Assembly: GCA_900546245.1 (NCBI GenBank)
Contig: URBY01000030.1
Span: 1-14,361 of the forward strand
Direction: 5' to 3'
Source: an uncultured Mycoplasmatota bacterium
Lineage (GTDB): Bacteria; Bacillota_I; Bacilli_A; RF39; UBA660
Length of the DNA: 14,361 nt
Shown: piece after piece, positions 6,600 to 14,310 of the stretch
Numbering within the stretch: position 1 is the first letter of the stretch
Layout: every line of letters starts with the position of its first letter
Made by a program: the position numbers and the translations under genes
The notes under the pieces: generated by a model
What the model was told of the DNA's origin: nothing
What the model saw: only the letters and a program-made list of their open reading frames with translations
Database searches by the model: none

Positions 6600-7694
6600 C
6601 TATCTTACCATATAAGGATTATCTTTTGATCCATCACCACTAGCATATAATGATAATTTATCAATATAAATTATAGGATAAAATGTAAATGTTGCGGATG
6701 CCTTTGATACACTTAAAATACCATTAGAAACATTATAAACTTGATATGTATTATCAGCTACACCTGTAATAGTTTTATAAGTTGTACTTATATCATTAAA
6801 ATAATTATAATTAGAACATGTATAAGTATTTGAACTATTACAATGAGAATCAATACTTGCTCTCATATATTCACTAGCAGTCATTATTGTTACATATTGA
6901 TTTTCTATTTGATTAGCGCATTCTGTTTTACCATCAATACTATTATCACTTAAATATCTTTTTCCAATACATGCACTATGAGGTACAATTAAGCTTTTTT
7001 CTTCCTCACTAAAATATTCTGCATCATTATAAACTAGCTCCATAGTATCTTTAAGTCTACTTACAGAATAATCATTAATACCATCATATTTAGATTGGTC
7101 AACATTATATCTATTATCCCAAGATGTTGAATAATTAAGTCTCTTTACTGTTATTAATCTTAATTCATTATCTTCATCTATTTCTATTATTCTATATAAT
7201 CTTCCACCAATAGATATATAATTATTTGGTGTTTCACCCTTAAATATATATTTGTTTTCAATTTGATATAAACCATCGCCACTAGTAACAATGCCTTGAT
7301 CTTTTATATAATCTGCGATAGATCTTGTTTCATAATATTTACCACATTTTATGTATGGAATAAGTTTATACTTTTCATTTTTCTTTATTGCAGAAACATA
7401 CCCATTACATTTAATATTTTCATCATCTATAGAAGATAATTCTTTAATATATTTAGCATTAACTAATGTATCTAAATTTATTTTTGATTGTTCATTTTCA
7501 TTTTTTGGTAATAATTTTCTATTATCATTCAAATAATTTTTTGCTGCAGTTTTTAAATTTTCTTCCATTTGTGTATATGATTTCGATTTAGCTACATTCT
7601 TTCCTCCAAATGCAAAAATCATAACTAATATTGCAACTATTAAAATTACAATTATTGTAACAATTTTTAATATATTTTCCCTAATAAATCCCAT
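6600..7694 (-). CDS. Membrane-anchored extracellular protein, pilin-like cluster
   Basis: This 364-residue protein has a short cytoplasmic N-terminus, one strong membrane segment (about 10-30, IVTIIVILIVAILVMIFAFG) and a large outer part. The outer part begins with a helix (40-60, YTQMEENLKTAAKNYLND) like the stalk of pilin-type proteins. GDGLYQIENKYIFKGETPNN (139-158) and GRLYRIIEI (164-172) match my memory of a domain common in uncultured Firmicutes surface proteins. It ends in SGDGSKDNPYMVR. Six cysteines (96, 117, 242, 259, 285, 293) are spaced as if in pairs. A prepilin cleavage motif (G-F-T-L-I-E) is absent, so it is probably anchored rather than processed. ATG at 7694 follows AAGGAAGG at 7 nt; the in-frame TTG at 7745 is the -35 box. 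Role unknown; context suggests a partner of the giant prepilin-like proteins. Confidence 0.85.
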   Translation of the reverse strand: MGFIRENILKIVTIIVILIVAILVMIFAFGGKNVAKSKSYTQMEENLKTAAKNYLNDNRKLLPKNENEQSKINLDTLVNAKYIKELSSIDDENIKCNGYVSAIKKNEKYKLIPYIKCGKYYETRSIADYIKDQGIVTSGDGLYQIENKYIFKGETPNNYISIGGRLYRIIEIDEDNELRLITVKRLNYSTSWDNRYNVDQSKYDGINDYSVSRLKDTMELVYNDAEYFSEEEKSLIVPHSACIGKRYLSDNSIDGKTECANQIENQYVTIMTASEYMRASIDSHCNSSNTYTCSNYNYFNDISTTYKTITGVADNTYQVYNVSNGILSVSKASATFTFYPIIYIDKLSLYASGDGSKDNPYMVR

Positions 7695-7716
7695 ATTAAT
7701 ACCTTCCTTTTGTTTA

Positions 7717-7745
7717 ATTATACCACATAAAAATAAAGATAACAA
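7717..7745 (-). promoter_or_regulatory. Promoter of the 364/244-residue gene pair
   Basis: TTGTTA (7745-7740) and TATAAT (7722-7717) on the minus strand are exactly 17 nt apart. Initiation near 7710 leaves a leader of about 16 nt before ATG 7694, carrying the AAGGAAGG site. The unit is therefore independent of the 909-residue gene upstream, which has its own terminator. Confidence 0.75.
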
Positions 7746-7802
7746 TTAATAAAAGAAAAAGATATTAAAAATAATATTTATAATTTTTTTATAACATAAT
7801 AA

Positions 7803-7826
7803 AAGAAGGCCCTTTTTTGCCCTCTT
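7803..7826 (-). terminator. Terminator of the 909-residue gene
   Basis: On the minus strand AAGAGGGC pairs with GCCTTCTT (one G-U pair) around an AAAAAAGG loop, followed by TTATTATG. It lies 22 nt after the stop codon. The stem is richer in GC than its surroundings. Confidence 0.75.
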
Positions 7827-7847
7827 AATTTTTTTATCAATCTATTA

Positions 7848-10577
7848 CTAACTACATGTTTCTCTTTTTGATATTTGTGAACAATAATGACAATTGATTG
7901 GTCCATATGCCCATGGATAATCATTTGGAAATTTTTTACATTCATGATAACTTATGTCATATCTTACATTCCATGAAGCACAATATCTTTCAGTTCTACA
8001 AGTTTGTGCATTTGAACTACTTCCAGAGCTATCTGGTGGAGCACAAACAGTTGCAGCACCACCATATGAATCTAAGTAAACTGCATTACTATGATTTATA
8101 TATTTCCCTGTATCACTCTTTGGCACAATATTAACTTTTACAGCTTCTAATCTTCTGCATAATCCTTTGGAGCCTGTCCAGTTTCCATTATATGTTGCTC
8201 CAAGCCAATTAGCTCTTTGCACATGAACAGAATAAACAACATCATAATATTCTGCAAGCTCACCATCAAGCCAAATTTTCAATGCTTCAATTCTTTTATT
8301 AGCAGCACATTTTGTTAAATCTGGAGCTAAATCACCACATGTTTGAGTATGCAATTGAAAATGAACACTTCCTGATAAATTTGTTCCACCATCATCTGAT
8401 TTCATTGCAAAATCATCTAAAGCACGACTTTGTCCTGTTGTTCCAACTATTTCAAAATTTTTGCCAAATATATCTCCTCTATACTCATCCGGTGAAAAAC
8501 CTGGCTTATTTGGATTTGTACCTGTACCAAGTACATAAGCTCGATAATAAACATTTGGTTTGCCAATAACATACTCCTGATAATACCAACCAGAACCATT
8601 ATCTGGAGATTGATTTTGTCTATTTCCAGCTTTATCATAAACTTGTGAATATACAATCCATTTCCCTGCCGTCAAAGTAACATCATATATACTTGAAGTA
8701 TGATTTGAAACAGATTTGTCAGAACGGAAATCATAACCAGAACCATTATACCTATAAACATGAACATTCATATATGAAAAATTTGTATCATTACCAGTTA
8801 CCCTTATGATTTGATTTGATTCATAAGCTCTTCCACCACCCAAATTATATGAAACTGTTGGTAATGTTTTATCAATTTTAACACTAGTTTCAATCTCATC
8901 ACTTTTATTTCCTACATTATCAAATGCTCTAAACTTTACAGTTTCATTTCTCTCATTTGAAAAATAATCCAAATCATTATAATTTGCAGATGACCATTTA
9001 TGCCATGCACCACCATAATAAGCTTCATATCTATTTATTCCTGATTCATTATCTGTAGATGATGGTTTTATTCTTAAATCTTGATTTGTCCAATTGCTAT
9101 TTGCTCCAGATAAAGTTGGTAGAGTTGGTTTTGTTTTATCTATATATATATTAAATTCCCTTTTACATGTTGTACTTGTTCCTGCTTCATTTGTTACTTC
9201 ATATGATAATGTATCTGTTTTCTTTGTTGTTGAATAAACTACTGTATACCTTGAATTACATGGACTTCCACCTGATGATGCACAAGTCAAAGTTATTGTT
9301 CGATTTTCCCTTGTCCATGAATTAGGTGCTACATTAGTGTCTCCGCTCCATGAACATGTAGGTGCTGTTTTATCTATTTTTGTTATAGCAATTACAGGAT
9401 AAGTAGAAATATTGCCTACCTTATCTTTTACTTTTATCACTATTCCATTTGTATTTGATTTATATGTTTTTGATGCACTTGCTTGCCATGTTTTTCCTCC
9501 ATCAAAACTATATGCTGTATCTGCGAGTCCTGATTTAGAATCTGTTGCATTTACAGTAAGTGTTACATCCTTGTTTGTCCATTTTTTATCTGGATTACCT
9601 GTTACACCTGTTATATTTGGTCCTTCATGATCAAAATTACTTAAAGTTATTACTTTTGAACTTACAGTATTTGTTCCATCTGTTATTCTCGCTATAAATG
9701 TTGTATCTTTATCTACTGTTATTGATCCTCTATATATTTTCCATGTTGTTCCACCATCTATACTTACTTCATTCTTTTCTATATTTTGATCATTTATATT
9801 TTTTATTTCTGGATATGTAAATGTTATTGTCTTTGTTAAACTCCATCCTCCCGGTATTTTATCTGGTTCTGAAGTTATTTTATAATCTATTTGTTTTATA
9901 TCATCCAATGTTGTTATCTTTTCTGTAGATTCACAAACTCCTTTTTTTGTACATACTTTTACATTTACTTTATAATTTATTAAATTTCCATTTTTATCTG
10001 TTCTTTTTAAATTTTCAAATAAATGACTTGCTTTATTGCTTGTTATTATTTTTCCATCATTTAATTGATAATAATATGTATCTATTATAGCATTTGCTTC
10101 TCCAATCTTTGGTAAAGCAATTACTCTTATGCTATTTGTTGATTTTGTTAATCTTAAATCCAATGTAATTTTATTATTAATATTTTCACATTTTACTATT
10201 TGACCTTTTCTATCTCCCACTTCTTTACGTGCACATAACGTATAATCTTTATTTTTAAGATAATACTCTATATCTCCATTTGGATATATTTTTAAATAAC
10301 CCTCTCCTGGATTATCACCTTTAAATTCTAATTTATCTGATTCACCATTTTCATTTGTTTGTACTCCATCTTTAAATGTATAATATCTAGCTTCTTTTGT
10401 ATTGTTATATTCTAACTGAGCTATTCCTTGTATTTCATCTACATCATTCTTAAAGGATTTCCTTTTAGCTCCATCTTTCGCATCCAATATTTTTGGCATT
10501 GATATAGCTAGTATTGTCGCTAATACTACTAATACTGCTAATAATTCAATTAATGTAAAACCTTTTTTCTTACCCAT
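7848..10577 (-). CDS. Giant prepilin-like surface protein with Ig-like and ChW repeats (909 aa)
   Basis: The N-terminus is a textbook class III signal: KKKG^FTLIE with Glu at +5 of the mature form, then a hydrophobic helix (to about 28). A prepilin peptidase should cut after Gly6 and methylate Phe7. Residues 30-235 form a block shared with the 843-residue paralogue, including two CTKKG-type cysteine sites (209, 215). About four or five Ig-like modules follow (240-318, 319-404, 405-483, 484-572, 573-668), several ending in [IV]DKT.PT. Residues 675-820 hold three ChW-like units; the last reads VHVQRANWLGATYNGNW...RRLEAVKV. The tail (841-909) has seven cysteines and low-complexity serine. Normal type IV pilins are 100-200 residues, so this is unlikely to be a simple major pilin; a tip adhesin or minor pilin is more plausible. 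ATG at 10577 follows GGAG at 10 nt. No processing or assembly genes are in the window. Confidence 0.88.
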   Translation of the reverse strand: MGKKKGFTLIELLAVLVVLATILAISMPKILDAKDGAKRKSFKNDVDEIQGIAQLEYNNTKEARYYTFKDGVQTNENGESDKLEFKGDNPGEGYLKIYPNGDIEYYLKNKDYTLCARKEVGDRKGQIVKCENINNKITLDLRLTKSTNSIRVIALPKIGEANAIIDTYYYQLNDGKIITSNKASHLFENLKRTDKNGNLINYKVNVKVCTKKGVCESTEKITTLDDIKQIDYKITSEPDKIPGGWSLTKTITFTYPEIKNINDQNIEKNEVSIDGGTTWKIYRGSITVDKDTTFIARITDGTNTVSSKVITLSNFDHEGPNITGVTGNPDKKWTNKDVTLTVNATDSKSGLADTAYSFDGGKTWQASASKTYKSNTNGIVIKVKDKVGNISTYPVIAITKIDKTAPTCSWSGDTNVAPNSWTRENRTITLTCASSGGSPCNSRYTVVYSTTKKTDTLSYEVTNEAGTSTTCKREFNIYIDKTKPTLPTLSGANSNWTNQDLRIKPSSTDNESGINRYEAYYGGAWHKWSSANYNDLDYFSNERNETVKFRAFDNVGNKSDEIETSVKIDKTLPTVSYNLGGGRAYESNQIIRVTGNDTNFSYMNVHVYRYNGSGYDFRSDKSVSNHTSSIYDVTLTAGKWIVYSQVYDKAGNRQNQSPDNGSGWYYQEYVIGKPNVYYRAYVLGTGTNPNKPGFSPDEYRGDIFGKNFEIVGTTGQSRALDDFAMKSDDGGTNLSGSVHFQLHTQTCGDLAPDLTKCAANKRIEALKIWLDGELAEYYDVVYSVHVQRANWLGATYNGNWTGSKGLCRRLEAVKVNIVPKSDTGKYINHSNAVYLDSYGGAATVCAPPDSSGSSSNAQTCRTERYCASWNVRYDISYHECKKFPNDYPWAYGPINCHYCSQISKRETCS

Positions 10578-10732
10578 ATTTCTTTTTCTCCTACTAAATA
10601 TATTTACTACCCTATACTATTTATTACAATAATAACATACTTTCTATTTTTTTTAAACATTTTTCGACAAAAATATTAAACATATGAATAATTTGTATTA
10701 CTATTCACAGCCACGATAATACATAAACAAAA
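10578..10732. other. Gap upstream of the 909-residue gene
   Basis: This holds the untranslated leader and presumably the promoter of the large prepilin-like gene, but no clear promoter: TTGTAA and TAAATA are 17 nt apart on the minus strand, with a poor -10. A less AT-rich stretch at about 10696-10721 is bracketed by GTATTA and TAATAC arms, giving a 7-bp imperfect hairpin. A TGTCGAA heptamer (10669-10663, minus) matches the Spo0A box but is single. Confidence 0.3.
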
Positions 10733-10760
10733 AAATGATTAAGAAAAATCTTAGTCATTT
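10733..10760 (-). terminator. Terminator overlapping the end of the 52-residue gene
   Basis: AAATGACTAAGA and TCTTAATCATTT form a 12-bp stem with one C-A mismatch and a 4-nt loop, followed on the minus strand by at least six T. The TGA stop codon (10757-10755) lies within the first arm. This clear terminator is strong support that the small ORF upstream is transcribed. Confidence 0.85.
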
Positions 10761-10913
10761 TCTTTTTAAAAAAATTTCTTCAACTGTATATGGATTATCT
10801 TCCATTAATCTTATTAATGCTAGTAGGATTAATATTATTTCTATAACATGTTTAATATATGTTTTTATATCAGCATAATATTTTATAAATCTATTTTCAT
10901 AATTTGTAGTCAT
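10755..10913 (-). CDS. 52-residue single-TM miniprotein
   Basis: This small frame, found by reading the gap between the two large genes, encodes 52 residues. It has a charged, tyrosine-rich start (MTTNYENRFIKYYADIK), one hydrophobic helix about residues 24-37 (VIEIILILLALIRL), and a charged tail ending in FLKRK. The layout is that of a small membrane protein, with positive charges on both sides of the helix, so topology is unclear. Support for a real gene is a terminator overlapping its stop, a perfect TATAAT at 10941-10936 upstream, and position in a 660-bp gap that is otherwise empty. The ribosome site is weak (AGTGTG about 7 nt before the ATG). No function is recognised; a toxin-like or regulatory membrane peptide is possible but unproven. 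Confidence 0.6.
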   Translation of the reverse strand: MTTNYENRFIKYYADIKTYIKHVIEIILILLALIRLMEDNPYTVEEIFLKRK

Positions 10914-11112
10914 TTTTTTACACACTTATAGCATTATTATATATCATACAAAAAACTATTATAATATATTTTTTTATTTGTTTTATATTATAATAAAATT
11001 AATAAAGTATATTTTTTTATTCTACTTCACTTTGAATAGTAACCGACGTACGTAGCATACATTTTTTTGATTAATTTTCAAAAACAAATTAACATTCTTA
11101 AATGGTTAATAA
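10914..11112. other. Gene-poor gap with a GC-richer island
   Basis: No long coding region is seen. The stretch is extremely AT-rich (runs of T and TATAAT-like words) except for 11038-11060, which holds the 8-bp palindrome ACGTACGT (11046-11053) and is about half G+C. A 13-codon frame (minus, 11058-11017, MLRTSVTIQSEVE) and an 11-codon frame (minus, from 11062) run through it, neither with a ribosome site. TATAAT at 10941-10936 is the likely -10 of the 52-residue gene. Confidence 0.35.
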
Positions 11113-11139
11113 AAGAAGACTAGCCCTTCTAGTCCTCTT
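11113..11139 (-). terminator. Terminator of the 146/843-residue operon
   Basis: An 11-bp stem (AAGAAGACTAG at 11113-11123 against CTAGTCCTCTT at 11129-11139, one G-U pair) has a 5-nt loop and is followed by TTTTATT on the minus strand. It lies 100 nt after the stop of the 843-residue gene. The leader of the hairpin includes a 14-bp palindrome, ATTCAATATTGAAT, near 11183-11196. Confidence 0.8.
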
Positions 11140-11239
11140 CTTACAGTTCATTTATCATTATTTTTTGTTCATCAATACCATTCAATATTGAATTTTATCT
11201 ATCTTCTTAAATTAATAATATTGAAAATTATTCTCTTTT

Positions 11240-13771
11240 TTAACAACATGTATATGTTTCAGTTGTATATCTTGTACATGAATATGTCTTCGCATATCTA
11301 CAACATGTGGCATAATTTCCACCACAATACGACACAGGAACTTTTGTTGCACCTGAAGAACTACAATTTACATTACTATAATTTCCTGAATAAGTATACC
11401 TTGTACATGTACTTGAATATGGAACACTTCTTGTACACGTCTTATTACATGTTTCTACTTTCTGACAATTCGTTGCATTTGCATCCGTTATCGATGCACC
11501 TTTACTTGAATATAAACTATAATCACTCGGTACAGTTCCTTTTGGAACAAGTACAATTGCTATTTTCTCCATACGTTTACACAAGCCCTGTGAACCTGCA
11601 GTTGCACCATTTACTGCCCATCCTAAATCACCTTGACTCTGTACATGTACTCTATAGAAAACATCAAAAGCCTGTTCTAACTCACCAGTCAATCTTATTT
11701 CAATACCTTCTTGCCTTCTATAATTATCAGATTTTTGAGTTGCATTTACTGTTTCTCCAGGAACAGCTGCTCTTACATAAGTATTAGAAGGATAAAAACC
11801 ACTCCAACCCCAACCAGAATTATGTAATCTATATTGAATATCTCCACCTATATAACTATCATTTTTCCAAATTTTTATTGCATGAATAGCTCTAAATTCT
11901 CCAGTACCAATTAACTGATTATTACTTCCACTAACTGTACCATAAACGCCAGTAGTTTCTTTATTTATCAATTCTACTGAATAACCTATACTAAATGATT
12001 TTGCTACATATGCATTAACTGTTCCAGAACAAGTTCTTTGATTTCCTAAGTTATCACTAATTGTTGCGGATACATTAGCTTGTCTTGTATTATAATTTAT
12101 TGTTACTCCACTAGAACGAGATGAGCTACATCCAACACCAGATCCATCATCTTTGCATTGTGCATAAACAGTTACATCTTGATTTGACCATTCAGTACTC
12201 TGTCCTTCCCAACCACCACAATTTGGTGCAGTCTTATCAATTCTTAATGTAAACATATTAGATGATTCACTTACGTTACCAACATTATCTACTGCTCTTA
12301 TATAAAAATTCCATTGTCCATCCCATGTAATCCAATATTGTAATATATCTTTACCACTATAATATGCATATGTCCAACCAAGCTTTGATATATCATTAGA
12401 CCAATTTATATTATCATGTGAATATTGATAATATGCTATTCCTGATTGTGAATCAGAAGATCTAACATCTGTTAACACACTTTGATTTGTCCAACTTCCA
12501 CTTGAATAACCGTTATTATCACTTTTTACTAATGATATTGATGGCTTTGATGGACCCATCTTATCTATTTTAGTTATAGCTATACTTGAATGTGTATAAA
12601 TGTTTCCGAGTTTATCCCTTACTTTTATTACTATTCCACTTGTATTTGATGTATATGTTTTTGATGCACTTGCTTGCCATGTTGCTCCTCCATCAAAACT
12701 ATATGCTACATCTGCAAGTCCAGATCCTGGTTCTACATTATTATCTCCTTTATCCTTTGCTCCATTTACTGTTAATGTTACATTTTGATTTGTCCATTTA
12801 TCTGGATTTCCTGTTACATTTGTTATTGTTGGTGCTGTATGATCAAATTTATTTACTAATACTGATATTGAACTTTTTGTATTTGTTCCATCTGTTATTC
12901 TTGCTACAAATGTTGTATCTTTATTAACTGTTATTGAACCTCTATATATCTTAAATGTTCTTCCTCCATCTGTACTTATTTCGTTTTTTCCTATACTTTG
13001 TCCATCTATATTTTTTATTTCTGGATATGTAAAGGTTATTGTTTTTTCTAAACTCCATTCTTTTGTTGATAAATTATATTTTATTCCATCTATTTGTTTT
13101 AAATTTACTGTTATTTTTTCTTCTACACATTTTCCTTTTTTAGTACATGCTTTTACTTTTATTACATAATCTTTTAATTTACCATTTTCTTCTGCTTTTA
13201 AATTTTCATATAAATGTGATGCTTTATTACTTGAAATTACTTTTCCATCATCTAACTGATAGTAATATTCATTTATTAATACGTCACTATCCCCATTTTT
13301 TGGAGTTACTGTTACTCTTATACTATTTGTTGTAGTTATGGCACTTAAATTTAATGTAAATTTTTCTACATTTGAATCTTTACATTTTTCTATTTTTCCT
13401 TTTCTATCTCCTACTTCTTTGCTTGCACAAAAAATATGATCCCTACTAGTTAATTCATATTCTATATCTCCATTTGAATATATCTTAATATATCCATCAC
13501 CTGGATTATCACCCTTAAAATTTAGTTTATCTTCTTCATTTACTACATTTGTTTGATTGCCATCCTCAAAATTATATACTCTTGCCTCTTTTTTATTGTT
13601 GTATTCTAGTTGTGCTATTCCCTGTAATTCATCTACATCATTTGTAAATGCTTTTTTTGAAGATTCATATCTAACATCCATAATTTTTGGAACAGATATT
13701 GAAAGTATTACAGATAGTACTACCAATACTGCCAGCAATTCTATTAACGTAAAGCCTTTTCTATCTTTCAT
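11240..13771 (-). CDS. Giant prepilin-like surface protein with Ig-like and ChW repeats (843 aa)
   Basis: Paralogue of the 909-residue protein. Same class III signal (RKG^FTLIE, cleavage after Gly6, Glu at +5) and hydrophobic helix to about residue 28. Residues 30-405 align with the paralogue almost without gaps, including the DGGxTWQASASKTY module at 361-373. From about 406 the two diverge: Ig-like units at 405-512 and 513-590, then ChW-like repeats at about 594-637, 641-697 and 702-743. The last, VHVQSQGDLGWAVNGATAG, is an excellent match to the clostridial hydrophobic W family. The tail (769-843) has eleven cysteines and ends in TCC. This suggests a disulphide-stabilised tip on the cell surface. 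ATG at 13771 follows GGAG at 5 nt, which overlaps the stop of the 146-residue gene, so the two form one operon. Function is inferred as adhesion or minor pilin; no partner machinery is seen. Confidence 0.88.
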   Translation of the reverse strand: MKDRKGFTLIELLAVLVVLSVILSISVPKIMDVRYESSKKAFTNDVDELQGIAQLEYNNKKEARVYNFEDGNQTNVVNEEDKLNFKGDNPGDGYIKIYSNGDIEYELTSRDHIFCASKEVGDRKGKIEKCKDSNVEKFTLNLSAITTTNSIRVTVTPKNGDSDVLINEYYYQLDDGKVISSNKASHLYENLKAEENGKLKDYVIKVKACTKKGKCVEEKITVNLKQIDGIKYNLSTKEWSLEKTITFTYPEIKNIDGQSIGKNEISTDGGRTFKIYRGSITVNKDTTFVARITDGTNTKSSISVLVNKFDHTAPTITNVTGNPDKWTNQNVTLTVNGAKDKGDNNVEPGSGLADVAYSFDGGATWQASASKTYTSNTSGIVIKVRDKLGNIYTHSSIAITKIDKMGPSKPSISLVKSDNNGYSSGSWTNQSVLTDVRSSDSQSGIAYYQYSHDNINWSNDISKLGWTYAYYSGKDILQYWITWDGQWNFYIRAVDNVGNVSESSNMFTLRIDKTAPNCGGWEGQSTEWSNQDVTVYAQCKDDGSGVGCSSSRSSGVTINYNTRQANVSATISDNLGNQRTCSGTVNAYVAKSFSIGYSVELINKETTGVYGTVSGSNNQLIGTGEFRAIHAIKIWKNDSYIGGDIQYRLHNSGWGWSGFYPSNTYVRAAVPGETVNATQKSDNYRRQEGIEIRLTGELEQAFDVFYRVHVQSQGDLGWAVNGATAGSQGLCKRMEKIAIVLVPKGTVPSDYSLYSSKGASITDANATNCQKVETCNKTCTRSVPYSSTCTRYTYSGNYSNVNCSSSGATKVPVSYCGGNYATCCRYAKTYSCTRYTTETYTCC

Positions 13772-13779
13772 ATTATCTC

Positions 13780-14220
13780 CTATTCGTTTTCTTTGTATTC
13801 AATTTTATAAGCATTAGTAATATCATCTGTTATAGATGATGTTATTATTCTTTGCTCTGATGGTGCGAGTTCTGATCCAACATATCCAACTAATTCAGTA
13901 ATTACTTCATCACTTCTATCTTTTACATAAATAGTAAAACTACCTACATATTTTGACTCTTTCGAATTATTTGTTATTGTAGTTTCAAGAGTTGTTACTC
14001 CATCTTGTTCAATCATAGATGTATTTGTAAATGTTAAATCTCCTAATTTTTTATCTTCAATAACACCTGTATTTGTGTTTACATTAATATCACCATAATC
14101 GTTCTTTTTAGGAACATCCTCTGTCTTATTTCTATTAATAATTCTAACTATTGTAAAAATAAGTAACCCTACTATTATTAAACACATAATAATTGCTTTG
14201 ATTTTATCATTCTTTTTCAT
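13780..14220 (-). CDS. Membrane-anchored FxLYD-like protein
   Basis: This 146-residue protein has one N-terminal membrane helix (about 9-27) after a lysine-rich start, a short acidic linker and an extracellular beta domain from about 59. That domain has the pattern of FxLYD-type modules: LGDLTFTNTSMI, TTLETTITNNS, VGSFTIYVKD, then GSELAPSEQ before the last strands. These are usually small lipoprotein-like or membrane-tethered domains of unclear ligand. ATG at 14220 follows a strong GAGGAGG at 5 nt. Its stop lies 8 nt before the ATG of the 843-residue prepilin-like gene and the two share the GGAG site, so they are expressed together, suggesting a role in exporting, anchoring or partnering that protein. 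A weak TAGAAT lies upstream. Confidence 0.82.
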   Translation of the reverse strand: MKKNDKIKAIIMCLIIVGLLIFTIVRIINRNKTEDVPKKNDYGDINVNTNTGVIEDKKLGDLTFTNTSMIEQDGVTTLETTITNNSKESKYVGSFTIYVKDRSDEVITELVGYVGSELAPSEQRIITSSITDDITNAYKIEYKENE

Positions 14221-14310
14221 AAATACCTCCTCTATTATTCATAATAATATTCTACCATTAAATTACTAATTTTAAAATATATTTTTTATAAAAATTAAAA
14301 AAGCCATGTG

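Noticed and set aside
7695..7745. N-terminal extension of the 364-residue protein from TTG 7745
   Set aside because: The TTG is part of the -35 box, and ATG 7694 has an excellent AAGGAAGG site.
8447..8656. Alternative minus-strand frame inside the 909-residue gene
   Set aside because: It overlaps a well supported frame, has no ribosome site and no recognisable domain.
10663..10669. Spo0A box (TGTCGAA) upstream of the 909-residue gene
   Set aside because: Only one heptamer; another copy lies by chance inside the tdk start codon region (4842-4848). No sporulation genes are in view. Kept only as a note.
11188..11787. 199-codon open frame on the plus strand
   Set aside because: It is antisense to the 843-residue gene, rich in Leu, Tyr and His as expected of AT-rich reverse frames, has no family motif, and crosses the strong minus-strand coding signal.
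12586..12927. 113-codon plus-strand frame, very leucine-rich
   Set aside because: Shadow of the conserved Ig-like module; similar shadows recur at the paralogous positions (9412-9630 and 12600-12788), as expected of duplicated coding DNA.
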